Shown here one piece after another: positions 28,866 through 37,713 of a stretch of DNA of 55,317 nucleotides; the first letter of the stretch is position 1; every line of letters starts with the position of its first letter. Below the pieces are notes generated by a model. The model worked only from the letters and a program-made list of their open reading frames with translations, did no database searches and was not told the origin of the DNA. The DNA is taken from NCBI GenBank assembly GCA_001310555.1, contig BAXO01000029.1, forward strand, positions 1 to 55,317, given 5' to 3'. The translations under genes were made by a program, and so were the position numbers. The stretch is from Bacillus sp. JCM 19058. Lineage in GTDB: Bacteria; Bacillota; Bacilli; Bacillales_H; Bacillaceae_D.

Positions 28866-28895
28866 ATTATATGACACCGATGGGTGTCAAGTCAA
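28866..28895 (-). promoter_or_regulatory. ArsR promoter with operator in the spacer
   Basis: TTGACT (28890-28895) and TATAAT (28866-28871) with an 18-base spacer make a strong vegetative promoter. The spacer carries the perfect dyad TGACACC-GATG-GGTGTCA (28872-28889). It lies 44 bases upstream of the ArsR start. A bound dimer would block RNA polymerase, as is standard for ArsR autoregulation. Confidence 0.75.
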
Positions 28896-28993
28896 TTTTT
28901 ATTTTGCACATTGCTATTCTTTATTCTCCTTGACAATCTTTTTTTTATGCACTATTTAAAGTTGTTGAAGACTCTATTCCCAAATCGCAGAGG

Positions 28994-29152
28994 GAGATCT
29001 GGCTTCGAACCCAGTTTATGGAAATAATGCCGTACATGCCATGGAAAGGTCTAATAATGAAAAAGCTCGTACAGGATTTCCAAGGAGTGGCTAAAACGAT
29101 CACGCTATGTAATTATGAAGAATTAGTAGAAAGTCAGTCAGTAAATAAGTAA
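28994..29152 (+). pseudogene. Possible SRPBCC-type protein, C-terminal remnant
   Basis: About 52 residues without a start codon: LRTQFMEIMPYMPWKGLIM then KKLVQDFQGVAKTI and YEELVESQSVNK, ending TAA. The final amphipathic helix fits the closing helix of SRPBCC (START/Bet v1-like) proteins. Such genes are the usual partners of ArsR regulators of the neighbouring type. The rest of the fold is missing upstream. The likeness is suggestive only. Confidence 0.3.
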
Positions 29153-29540
29153 GTAAGGAGTAAATACAAGCAACATCACTTACACACAAAAAAAGATGGA
29201 TAGTTTACAAGACGAATAATTGATTAATTTTTTCCTCTAAACCTTCTAGCAAAGGCTACAGGGTACCGTGATTGACTCTAGACCTTCAACGAAAAAAAAG
29301 GAACGTCTAATGCGCTCTTGGTTCTACGTATAATAAGAAAGGGTATGACGTTAATCCAAGTCGTCTTTTCCTATACAAACAAACTTGCTTTTCGACTTGA
29401 ACAGATCATGAACGCATGACCAATTACACGAAAAATAATCATCATCGGCGCACCGTTTCCATCCCTTCTATTTCTATTAGGTCTCGTTCCTTCAATAATT
29501 ATCCACATTTGATATAATTACGAAAATGGAGGAGATTGCT
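29153..29540. other. Intergenic region, nothing recognised
   Basis: AT-rich, with many stops in all frames. It contains the upstream region of the nucleotidyltransferase; AATGGAGGAGATT at the end is its ribosome site. Confidence 0.3.
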
Positions 29541-30345
29541 ATGGTGATTTTAAGAGCTGGATATGGCTTAGACGCTAATGGGTTTATTGTAAGCGAAGTT
29601 AGTGTTGATAAAATTGATACTGTCTATTCGCCTTGCATACGAGAATCTATCGAGAGTCTTAAACATTTGTTTCATCAGCAATTGCACAGTGTTTATGTGT
29701 ACGGTAGCGTGGCTAGAGGGGAAGCGGTTACTCTTAAATCAGATTTAGATCTTATCGCGATGTTCGATGGCAAACTGTGTTCCGATACGTTGGCCAAATT
29801 AAAGAAACTTGCTGGAGAACTGTCTCAAAAGTATCGATCTCTGTTTCGTGATGTTGGCATAGCTGTTGCATATTACGACTATACGGTTGACCCCGCAAAT
29901 TATTACGAAAATGCATTTCTTAAGGAGATCTGTGTTTGCGTGCACGGAGAGGATTTAGGAGAACGATTTGGTCCGTATAAACTGACATCAGAGATAGCTA
30001 TTCGCTTCAATGGTGATATATGTGAGGCTCTTACTCGGACGTTAAATAGGTTAAAAAAAAGCTTCTAACGAAGAGTTTAAAGCATTTTCACAAGGCTTCG
30101 CTCGAAAACTCATTCGAACATACTATTCAATGGTGATGGTGCGTTCTCAAATTTGGTCGACACGACTTCTCGAGCAATCTGAAGTCATAATCCACCACTT
30201 CCCAGATAAAGAACCTATTATTCGTACCCTGCTAAAATGGATCGATAAACCGCCGACGGACCGTGCGGTAGTATATGAGCTGTTTAAAAGCGAGGGTGAG
30301 TGGGCGAGTGCGAACTTTGTACATGAAGCCAAAATTTCTTCTTAA
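29541..30345 (+). CDS. Nucleotidyltransferase-domain protein (aminoglycoside nucleotidyltransferase-like), one frameshift
   Basis: The start is the ATG at 29541, because GGAGGAG lies just before it. It reads MVILRAGYGLDANGFIV. The active site is VYVYGSVARGEAVTLKSDLD, i.e. GS-x-x-RG with the D-x-D pair (SDLDLI) that holds two metal ions. A third acidic residue is in FRDVGIAVAYYD. A run of eight A near 30053 shifts the frame, and the protein continues FSQGFARKLIRTYYSMVMV, then LLKWIDKPPTDRAVVYELF. About 267 residues. The size and the helical C-terminus fit small ANT-type enzymes, but the substrate (drug, RNA or protein) is not settled. Confidence 0.72.
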
Positions 30346-30373
30346 ACTAATAGGATCATTAGTTGAATTTCGG

Positions 30374-30427
30374 TAGGCTGTTTGCCGTATTGTACACGAC
30401 CAATATGGCAAACAACCTATTTTTTTG
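30374..30427 (+). terminator. Strong intrinsic terminator
   Basis: TAGGCTGTTTGCCGTATTG pairs with CAATATGGCAAACAACCTA (19-bp arms, two mismatches), loop of eight bases, followed by TTTTTTT. It lies 28 bases past the nucleotidyltransferase stop and 50 bases past the stop of the convergent Nudix gene. Confidence 0.9.
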
Positions 30428-30477
30428 GATGCCAACGGAAGCGAGAAACGGCACCGCTCTCCTTTTTACCCAGAGTC

Positions 30478-30951
30478 TTATTCGTTAGACAACCTAGTCA
30501 GTAAGTTATACGTCGGAGTAACTTCCCATGTTTCATATGGAATAAAACATTTTGATTTCATAGCATCAAGCGTTCGAGATTTTTGTTGTGGACGAGTTAT
30601 ATATTGATCTATATTAGATTCGCTCAATTCAATATATCTGGCTTCTTTTATTTCATCTGGTTGAATTTTTATTTCCCCTCTAATATATTCGGCTTTAAAA
30701 ACAATCGATAAAACATGCTTCGTTGCATTGTAATACACACCTGTTATCCCAACAGGGCGGATTACAATTCCTGTTTCCTCTAAAAACTCTCTACAAACCG
30801 CTCGGTCTAACGGTTCCCCTACTTCAACATTTCCTCCTGGCATTTCCCAAGTATCTGACCGCCAATGAGTCCTTAGTAATAAAACCTCACCTCTTTCGTT
30901 CAATAATAAAGCGGAAACTGAAACAGTCTGTTTAGGTGGTTCATATACCAT
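30478..30951 (-). CDS. Nudix hydrolase (first of three)
   Basis: Intact, 157 residues. The Nudix box occupies about 40-62: GGNVEVGEPLDRAVCREF then LEETGI, with the REFLEE metal-binding helix. It begins MVYEPPKQTVSVSALLLNE and ends NLLTRLSNE. Nudix enzymes cleave nucleoside diphosphates linked to another moiety, such as oxidised dNTPs, ADP-ribose or NADH. PEIKEARYIELSE-like PDEIKEARYIELSESNID follows the box as in most ADP-ribose or 8-oxo-dGTP types. The exact substrate is unknown. It stands alone, with a gap of about 180 bases to the NIPSNAP gene. Confidence 0.88.
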   Translation of the reverse strand: MVYEPPKQTVSVSALLLNERGEVLLLRTHWRSDTWEMPGGNVEVGEPLDRAVCREFLEETGIVIRPVGITGVYYNATKHVLSIVFKAEYIRGEIKIQPDEIKEARYIELSESNIDQYITRPQQKSRTLDAMKSKCFIPYETWEVTPTYNLLTRLSNE

Positions 30952-31081
30952 TGAATTTCACCTCGATCTATAAATAAGTCCAATGAGTGCAGATTTCCTT
31001 AGCAATGTTTGGTTGCACAATTTAATCTTAGTATGCTTGTAAGCTTGTTTGTAGAATGAAATCATAATGCCGAACGAACTT

Positions 31082-31388
31082 TTATGAACTTCCTTTTACT
31101 GTTGACTCTAAAGCTTCGTTTTTTTTACTTCTAAAAAAATATTCCTTTATAACATGTTCTTTTCCACCATTTTTTTTCATACCAGTCATTTGCACGTTTA
31201 AGATGGGCTATATCACTTCGAACTTTGGATTCAATTTCAACGTATGCCTCATAACTGTCATATTCCCATATTGCGAAAATTTCAACCGTATCATCGTTAT
31301 TTTCTTTCATCCAACGACCTACTAGACGCGAACCGTATTTAAGCTGATTCGGTAAGTTTGTATTATTGAAATGATTGTTAAAAGTCAA
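31082..31388 (-). pseudogene. NIPSNAP-family protein, frameshifted and lacking its start
   Basis: The readable part is TFNNHFNNTNLPNQLKYGS then RLVGRWMKENNDDTVEIFA, YDSYEAYVEIESKVRSD and LKRANDWYEK. This is the NIPSNAP domain of small bacterial proteins (about 110 residues, ferredoxin-like alpha+beta fold, function poorly known). Upstream codons for the normal MIYRRK-type start are not found in the same frame. The end also breaks at runs of T and A; a repaired end would read EALESTVKGSS to a stop at 31082. With indel repair the gene could be whole apart from the first ten residues or so. Confidence 0.6.
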
Positions 31389-31653
31389 TTTCCCACCACT
31401 GAAAATAATTATTCCTATCTCGGGTTCTAAATCAATTTTAAGGAAGAATAGAAATGAAAAATCAAATGACCTATAGATAGGTAGAGTTTTCCCCTGAACA
31501 ACATTCGTTTTAAGTACTTATCTTCGGAAAATTAATTAGATATTCATGTTAATATAGAGAATATATTGTGGAGGAATCGCGTAAAGTAACGGGCGTTTTA
31601 GTTACAAAAGGATTTATTCACACCTTTATACTATAGAAAAGAGATGAATTCTT
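31389..31653. other. Intergenic region, nothing recognised
   Basis: A stretch of 265 AT-rich bases with no coherent frame. It holds the divergent upstream regions of the NIPSNAP remnant and the exporter gene. Confidence 0.3.
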
Positions 31654-32460
31654 ATGGAGACTTCACTGATTATTTTTTTTCTTTGATTGGCATTCTTATT
31701 GGTATTTTTTTCTAGTATGTTCGGTTTTGGAGGAGGCTTTATTGTTGTTCCCATCTTATTCACATTTCTACCGGATACGATCCCTGCAGAATATTTGATG
31801 CATACTGCCATTGGTACATCACTTGCTGTCATGATTATTAACTCATTGAACTCAACATTGAACCATGCAAAAAAGGAAATGTGATATGGCCGGTTTTCAA
31901 GCTATTAGTTGGCTACATTGCATTAGGCGCTTTACTTGGTGGAGGTATTGCTGTTTTCATTGAAAGCGAAATCCTTAGAATTGCTTTTATCGCCTTGCTG
32001 GTTTATGTGATGATTACTAATATATTAAAAAAAAACGTTCACAAAAGAAGTAGGAAAACAAACATTTCATTTTCCCACCCAAAGATCAAGTGCCTTGATT
32101 GGAACAGGAATTGGATTTATCTCAACATTGCTCGGTATTGGTGGGAGCGTCATGACGATTCCTTATCTTAGAAAAAGAGGTATGCGTATGCTAAATGCCG
32201 TGGCTCTTGCTACACCATTAGGATTACCGATTGCTGTAGTAGGTGCTATTACATATTTAATGACAGGCATCCAAACAGAAGGAATGCCCTCTGCGACACT
32301 CGGATTTATTTATTTGCCTGCTCTTCTCGGATTTACGGCAGGCGGATTCATCGGGGTACCTATCGGAAGAATATGGGCTCAAAAAATGCCTGATGCCTTG
32401 TTTTCAAGAATCTACTTACTTCTTCTATTCATTGTGATCGTCATGATGATTATTGGGTGA
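31654..32460 (+). CDS. TauE/SafE-family sulfite/organosulfur exporter, several frameshifts
   Basis: About 268 residues with eight or more membrane segments in two similar halves. The first half has SSMFGFGGGFIVVPILF and MHTAIGTSLAVMIINSLNS. The second has SALIGTGIGFISTLLGIGG then SVMTIPYLRKRG and NAVALATPLGLPIAVVGA. These GFGGGFxxVP and GIGGSVxxxP signatures mark the family, which exports sulfite, sulfoacetate or related anions. Shifts lie near 31682 (T run), 31876 and 32032 (A run). The family is secure, but the substrate is not. Confidence 0.85.
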
Positions 32461-32516
32461 ATGAATAGGTGTCCTGCGGCAAAATACGGATAATATCGTT
32501 AAGCAAATTTTAACCT

Positions 32517-32560
32517 AAAAAGAGTCGAATTCCTTATGCGTAAAAGAATCGACTCTTTTA
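32517..32560. terminator. Bidirectional terminator
   Basis: AAAAAGAGTCGA (32517-32528) and TCGACTCTTTTA (32549-32560) pair over 11 bp. It lies between the convergent exporter and second Nudix genes and overlaps the Nudix stop codon by three bases. T runs are formed on both strands by the arms. Confidence 0.8.
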
Positions 32561-33025
32561 TTGAACAAGGATTACTTGACTACTTTTTTTTAGATACGGT
32601 TCGATGTAGTTGCGGTTTACTTCTGTTAAGCCTTCAGGCAATTCATTAATATTAAAATACCGTACATCAATAGACTCGTCTTTATCAATTTCGATGTTCC
32701 CTTTCGATTCATGGGTTAAATAAACAGCGGTTACTGAATATAATTCATCTCCATTAGCTACCTTTAAAAAGTACTCAGGTCCAGAGAAAACGCCTAGTAA
32801 CTCCAATTCTCCAACTTCAAGACCGGTCTCTTCTTTAACTTCTCTCCTTGCAGTATCTTCTAAACTCTCACCTAATTCCATTATACCGCCAGGTAATCCC
32901 CAACCCCCATCCTGTCTATGCTGTAACAGTAATTCACGATCTTCATTGATGATTAAGACAACTGAACCTGGTAAAATTAACGGTCTTTGTCCCACTAGTT
33001 TTCTTAATTCCATTACGTAATTCAT
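32558..33025 (-). CDS. Nudix hydrolase (second of three)
   Basis: Intact, 155 residues. It begins MNYVMELRKLVGQRPLILP, then VVLIINEDRELLLQHRQDG. The Nudix box is at about 46-69: GGIMELGESLEDTARREV then KEETGLE. The N-terminal ELRKLVGxRPLIxPG is a recurrent head of Bacillus Nudix proteins of the YjhB/MutT-like group. Ending FINELPEGLTEVNRN-like NINELPEGLTEVNRNYIEP. Substrate unknown. It shares no close likeness with the first and third Nudix proteins beyond the box. Confidence 0.88.
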   Translation of the reverse strand: MNYVMELRKLVGQRPLILPGSVVLIINEDRELLLQHRQDGGWGLPGGIMELGESLEDTARREVKEETGLEVGELELLGVFSGPEYFLKVANGDELYSVTAVYLTHESKGNIEIDKDESIDVRYFNINELPEGLTEVNRNYIEPYLKKSSQVILVQ

Positions 33026-33497
33026 TTAAATTCCCCCAATATATATTTCCAACGATACGTATTTAAAATATTTTTCTTCAACTCATCTCCACTTTAGTAT
33101 GTTTTTTTCAATATTAACATAAATATTAGCATCCGTTATTAGCTCGATTAAGGGCGAACGAAAGAATAGTTGCTAATGAAAAGGCAAGCAGAGTTGCTAA
33201 CCTAGTAACAAGTGTAAATCATGGGAAGAATTCTATCCCGATATAGTTACGTTGCCTCTCAGCTACCAGATCCCGGTTCTCTCCTATTGTTGAGAAAGAG
33301 AATGATCGAGGGAAAACAATGTGGATTGGCACATATTGCAAAGGCGTCGGTTTTTTTTCCATTAATCGTTTGTGTAATGCGAAAGGAAAATTTGAACGTT
33401 TTGCTTTTCGAGCTTGCTTAATATTTGGAAGAATGATGACAAATGTCACTATAATCACGATACGTTTTTCAATACGATTAGACCTATTAAGAAGGGA
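33026..33497. other. Intergenic region, nothing certain
   Basis: It has open frames on both strands (33219-33458 minus, 33221-33421 plus), neither with a ribosome site nor any family resemblance. They probably arise by chance. The end carries AAGAAGGG, the ribosome site of the DUF998 gene. Confidence 0.3.
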
Positions 33498-34235
33498 ATG
33501 ATGACATTGGGAAATAGTGGGGGTTCAGCGCCGCATCAGCATTCACAAATGGTGACGAAGTTTCTGTTAGGATGCGGAATCGTTGGTTCTATCCTGTTTG
33601 TGCTCGTATTTCTAATTGATGGGACAACACGTATCGGCTATGATCCGATGTACCACCCAGTTAGTGCGCTTAGTCTTAGTGACAGAGGGTGGATCCAGAT
33701 TACCAACTTTATAGTTGCTGGACTATTGATGACTGCTTTTGCCGTGGGCCTGAGGCGTTCGCTATATCCTGGACACGGGGCAAGATGGAGTCCGTTACTG
33801 TTAGGGTTGTTTGGAATAAGTCTGGTGTTTTCGGGTATTTTCGTTATGGATCCTATGCAGGAGTATCCACCAGGCGCACCGGCCGGTACTTTCAGTGAAG
33901 GCGTCAGTTGGCAGCACGATGCGCATGATGCATTCGGGATAGTTGTGTTCGCTTCACTTCCAATTGCTTGCTTTGTCCTTGCTCGTGGATTCGGAAAGTC
34001 TTCGAGACGCGGATGGGCTTTGTACAGTATACTCACTGGCCTAGTCATGTTTGTCCTGTTCTTTATATTTGGAACAATGTGGGAGAATGACTCTCCGTTT
34101 GGTGGCTTTATTCAACGTATTATGCTCATGACTGGCTTTGTATGGATCACTTTAGTAGCTACGCACTTGTTCAGGAATGTAAGGAAAGGAAATATGATAG
34201 GTAACATGAATAATACTGGATTAAAATCGATGTAA
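33498..34235 (+). CDS. DUF998-family membrane protein
   Basis: About 245 residues. The start ATG at 33498 follows AAGAAGGG; the open frame extends further upstream but without a ribosome site. Six membrane segments are visible, beginning with FLLGCGIVGSILFVLVFLI, then the loop RIGYDPMYHPVSALSLSDR, typical of DUF998, and QITNFIVAGLLMTAFAVGL. The conserved H-D pair is in SWQHDAHDAFGIVV. DUF998 proteins are of unknown function. The gene has no frameshift. Monocistronic by position. Confidence 0.82.
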   Translation: MMTLGNSGGSAPHQHSQMVTKFLLGCGIVGSILFVLVFLIDGTTRIGYDPMYHPVSALSLSDRGWIQITNFIVAGLLMTAFAVGLRRSLYPGHGARWSPLLLGLFGISLVFSGIFVMDPMQEYPPGAPAGTFSEGVSWQHDAHDAFGIVVFASLPIACFVLARGFGKSSRRGWALYSILTGLVMFVLFFIFGTMWENDSPFGGFIQRIMLMTGFVWITLVATHLFRNVRKGNMIGNMNNTGLKSM

Positions 34236-34527
34236 CGATGGCATTGATTTGCGCCATCTATTTGGCTAAGACCGGTTAATGGAATGTTGATACAACCACC
34301 AGCCATCACTACAACGGTGCCATAGGAATATAAACGTTCAATTGTTAGTCAAATCCAAGGAGGCGGATTAAATTTCGCGCGCAGACACACCGTTGTTCAT
34401 CTTCTGCGCTAGAGTCATGTCAAAATCTACTTGGCAGGAGTTAGCCTTTCAGAAAAAGATTGACTTATCGAAAAAAATTCTATTACATTTTATCCAAGTT
34501 GATGCGTTAGATTTGGAGGAGATAAAT

Positions 34528-35396
34528 GTGTTTGGTGCTATTGAGGCTGGAGGAACAAAGTTTGTATGTGCTGTTGCGGATAACAACTTGAACATAATAG
34601 GGAGAGTCACGTTTCCAACAAGTACACCAGAGGAAACATTTACCCATCTATTTGACTTTTTTGATCAGTATCCGATTCAAGCGATTGGAATCGGTTCTTT
34701 TGGCCCGATTGATGTAGACAAGGAATCTGAGACGTACGGATACGTAACAGATACCCCGAAAGCGCATTGGAGCCATTTTAACTTCGTCGGCACAATAAAA
34801 GAGCGATACGATGTGCCGGTATATTGGACAACCGATGTCAATGCAGCTGCTTACGGCGAAAAAATGAAGGCATTGCCAAAAATAGCAACTCATGTCTTTA
34901 TTTAACGGTCGGAACAGGAGTTGGAGGTGGCGCTATATACGGAGACACCCTTCTTAATGGATACGGTCATCCCGAAATGGGACATCTCATTGTTCAACCT
35001 CATAAAGACGACCCATTTGTCGGCAGCTGCCCGTTTCACCAAAATTGTTTAGAAGGCTTGGCCTCTGGTTCTGCGATTGAGCAACGGTTTGGGCATGGGG
35101 CTAAAGATATAGCAACAGACGATCCGTTTTGGGACATCGAAGCGTTTTATTTAGCACAAGCCCTCATGTCCTACACCTTGATTTTACGCCCTGACAAAAT
35201 TATACTTGGCGGGGGTGTCATGAAGCAAACGCATTTACTAGCAAAAATTCGCATCGAATTTAATCGACTATTAAATGACTATGTTAAGACTGATCATCTC
35301 GTTGAATACATTGTAACACCTGGACTTGAAGGAGATGCTGGAATCGTTGGCGCGGTGCTCCTAGCAGAGAAAGCAGCAAGCACCCAAAGTCATTGA
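34528..35396 (+). CDS. ROK-family fructokinase, one frameshift
   Basis: The GTG at 34528 follows GAGGAG and reads VFGAIEAGGTKFVCAVAD, the ATP-binding start of ROK kinases. Then come IGSFGPIDVDKESETYG and WTTDVNAAAYGE with the catalytic Asp. A one-base shift near 34900 precedes YLTVGTGVGGGAIYGD. The zinc site is visible in HPEMGH and CPFHQNCLEGLASG, the signature of the fructokinase (ScrK/GmuE) subgroup. It ends EGDAGIVGAVLLAEKA. The enzyme phosphorylates fructose, perhaps mannose, to the 6-phosphate. No sugar transporter or hydrolase adjoins it, so it may serve general metabolism. Confidence 0.88.
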
Positions 35397-35521
35397 CGGC
35401 CCCAAAATTCAAATCTTCATACTTTCTACCTATCGTCGAAGTGATAGACTGATATAGTATTAATCCTAATGGATCTCCATTTATCGGTATCTTTCGATTT
35501 AGACAAGTATTATCTTCATAA

Positions 35522-35558
35522 GGCTCAGAGTCAAAAACGCGAATTTTGACTCTGAGCC
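35522..35558. repeat. Perfect 15-bp inverted repeat
   Basis: GGCTCAGAGTCAAAA (35522-35536) and TTTTGACTCTGAGCC (35544-35558) around a 7-base loop. It lies between the convergent fructokinase and methyltransferase genes. No T run follows on either strand, so it is an atypical terminator or an RNA-end stabiliser. Confidence 0.75.
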
Positions 35559-35644
35559 AATTTGAACATTTACTAAACATGAGTTAGGTTAACAATATAG
35601 ATAACAAGTATCTGAGTAAATTGATTAAAAGTTTTTATAAATAA

Positions 35645-36256
35645 TTAAGGCTTTATTGCATCAATAATTAATGATGGAAACAAAAGCTTATCTCCATAAT
35701 TTCTTGGATCATACTTTTTTGAGCGAAAAATAACTCCATCTTTTCCATCCCAATCGTTATAATGGAATACCCCATCTTCATCGCAATATTCGAGTAATTC
35801 GACTTCAAACCGAGCGGTTTCAAACAGTCTCTTCAACGTTTGATAATTATAAACGATTTTATGACTTGCGGCCGGATGATTTTGGGGACCAGGCCCTCCT
35901 ACCTGAACCGTATTTTGGTAACCTTCATCTGGAAAAAATGCGTCAGGAACTGCACAGCGGATATATCCAGAAGGCTTCAAGTATTGATAACACACCTTTG
36001 CAGCTGCCATTCCTTCTTCATATGTAAGATGCTCCCAGACATGTTCGGCCAGAATAGCTGTAATAGAATTTGGATTGAACTTGCTTTTCCAAGTGCTTGC
36101 GTCTATCAAATTGAGGTCTTCCTCCTGTGTATGCATCCAACCTGGATTATTCCGATATTTCCCTGCGCCTATTACAAGCTTTATTTCATTAAGATTTATA
36201 CCCAATTCTTTCACCCCTTCCCTACATTTTAGCAAGATAAAAGAAATTTCGGGCAA
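35645..36256 (-). CDS. SAM-dependent methyltransferase-like protein
   Basis: Intact, up to 203 residues; a start at a later Met or Leu is possible because no strong ribosome site precedes 36256. The fold reads KLVIGAGKYRNNPGWMHTQ (in place of the usual GxGxG), then TAILAEHVWEHLTYEEG and AKVCYQYLKPSGYIRCAVP, typical of the class I methyltransferases that act on small molecules or sugars. PDAFFPDEGYQNTVQVGG and GVIFRSKKYDPRNYG recur in bacterial proteins annotated as predicted SAM-dependent methyltransferases. The target is unknown. Confidence 0.75.
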   Translation of the reverse strand: MPEISFILLKCREGVKELGINLNEIKLVIGAGKYRNNPGWMHTQEEDLNLIDASTWKSKFNPNSITAILAEHVWEHLTYEEGMAAAKVCYQYLKPSGYIRCAVPDAFFPDEGYQNTVQVGGPGPQNHPAASHKIVYNYQTLKRLFETARFEVELLEYCDEDGVFHYNDWDGKDGVIFRSKKYDPRNYGDKLLFPSLIIDAIKP

Positions 36257-36301
36257 TAGTTATGATAATCTTAAAATATTCTAATCAAAGGAGTGTTTTA
36301 A

Positions 36302-36490
36302 ATGAAAAATCAAGCAACGCCATATCTTACTTTCGAAGGAAATGCTAGGGAAGCATTAGATTATTATACGGAAGTATTTGAGGCCGACGTACTAGAGATT
36401 CAAACCTTCGGCGAAGCTGACTTCCCGTCTCCTCCTTGGTTAGGTTTGTTTTTTTCAATATCATTACCGGGACCAACTAATAAGCATTAA
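36302..36490 (+). pseudogene. PhnB-like VOC protein, truncated
   Basis: Good ribosome site (AAAGGAGTG) and start: MKNQATPYLTFEGNAREAL then DYYTEVFEADVLEIQTFGE. This is the first third of a PhnB-like (DUF899/3-demethylubiquinone methyltransferase-like VOC) protein, normally about 140 residues. It ends after 62 residues with ISLPGPTNKH, where the normal sequence would continue through the second beta-alpha module. The stop overlaps the convergent Nudix gene, so the missing part was deleted and not merely frame-shifted. Confidence 0.65.
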
Positions 36491-36972
36491 ACTGTTCTTT
36501 TCAGTTTCAATTCAAATTCCGGTTTTGTTACATAATCCATATAAAAAATCTTCCCTTCGAAATCCAAGTAAGCTTGGAATCTTGTTCTAAGTGCAGGGAA
36601 TTTTACCATATCCAGTACTTCATTCTTTTTTACCCACCGACTTTCCGATGTTTCATCTGAAGAAGATAATTCTCCTCCGATGGGTTTGCATACATAATCA
36701 AACATTACTTTCGTTGGTACTATTTTCACTCCACTATGTCCTTCGTATGTTCCAGTGTTTGAATAAATGCTAGTTAGATGGGAGATTTCAACAACAATAC
36801 CGCTTTCTTCTTTTACTTCTCTAATTAATCCATCCATCAGGTTTTCACCAATTTCCACTTGACCACCGGGAAAAACCCACTCACCACTTCGGCGTTCCTT
36901 AACAACCAATATCTCTTCCTGATCGTTCTCCACAAAACCTAAGGCTGCAACAAGATGTACAGGCATTTGCAT
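36487..36972 (-). CDS. Nudix hydrolase (third of three)
   Basis: About 161 residues from the ATG at 36972, which follows TTGGAGGTAGG. It reads MQMPVHLVAALGFVEND. The Nudix box is at about 37-59: GGQVEIGENLMDGLIREV then KEESGI. It is distinct from the other two, with a Ser in the EESG motif and a segment TGTYEGHSGVKIVPTKVMF. It ends EFELKLKRTV. Its last codons overlap the stop of the truncated PhnB-like gene on the other strand. Substrate unknown. Confidence 0.87.
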   Translation of the reverse strand: MQMPVHLVAALGFVENDQEEILVVKERRSGEWVFPGGQVEIGENLMDGLIREVKEESGIVVEISHLTSIYSNTGTYEGHSGVKIVPTKVMFDYVCKPIGGELSSSDETSESRWVKKNEVLDMVKFPALRTRFQAYLDFEGKIFYMDYVTKPEFELKLKRTV

Positions 36973-37713
36973 TGAACCTACCTCCAACAAAAATATTGGC
37001 TTGAAACCGGTATAATGAATAATACTTCATAAAATACTAATCATCGGATTATTCGCACACTCTATTTCATAAATATCATCATGTCAAAGATTCGTTTGCC
37101 ATCAGATATAAAAAAACTTCGACTTACTTGAATCAATTTCATCATTCAATGATTGATTGTAAGATCCGAACACGATCATGTGATCATTGATTTCCACTCT
37201 AGGTGGTCGCTTTCCGCGGGCGGCTGGTAAGCCTTCGTCGGGCAAAGCCCTCCTCGTCTTACCGGGGCCTTTCCTCTCGCAGGAGTCGACCATCTGCCGT
37301 TCCAATCTTTCCAATGGCCATTTAAAATAGCGAACCATTCTGTGTATGTCGGCTAATGATATTCGCATTTATTTCTGAAATAGGCATTTATGAAATTCAC
37401 TCACTTACAAAATTCTCTTTCTCTTTACTCCAAAAATACTTTTAAAAAACGCCTTATCATTAGGTTTGGTAGCCTTGTCAAATCGCTATTTAAAAGGAGC
37501 TCATATATGGACGACAAGGATAACACAAATTCACAAAAATGAACGTTTAAACCTCATCGATGAACAAAAATTTTTCAAAGCTAGTGAACATCATTGATTT
37601 GACTTATTTGTGTGAAGAATTTTGAAGAAATGTATATGTAGCAAGCAGGATATTTATGTCCCATAACGAATATTAACCGTTTATGATCGTTCTTTTATGA
37701 AGGAGATGAAAGC
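36973..37713. other. Intergenic region containing a repeat element
   Basis: No gene is supported over 740 bases. The notable content is the palindromic element at 37190-37312. A minus-strand frame over it (37102-37368) is a by-product of the high GC and lack of stops. The end carries GAAGGAGATG, the ribosome site of the next gene. Confidence 0.4.
37190..37312. repeat. Bacillaceae-type extragenic imperfect palindrome
   Basis: A GC-rich block in AT-rich surroundings. The flank TTTCCACTCTAGGTGGTCGC leads into TTTCCGCGGGCGGC; the mirrored half runs CAGGAGTCGACCATCTGCC and GTTCCAATC. Arms GGTGGTCG / CGACCATC and CTGGTAAG / CTTACCGG pair. I recall such 'CGCTTTCCGCGGGC ... GCAGGAGTCG' elements as scattered in many copies between genes of bacilli; that memory is not checked here. 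Confidence 0.65.

Noticed and set aside
33219..33458. 79-residue minus-strand frame
   Set aside because: Random-looking composition, no ribosome site, overlaps the upstream region of the DUF998 gene.
35284..35580. 98-residue minus-strand frame
   Set aside because: Antisense to the end of the fructokinase gene and passes through the 15-bp hairpin.
37102..37368. 88-residue minus-strand frame
   Set aside because: Covers the GC-rich palindromic repeat, whose lack of stops explains the frame.
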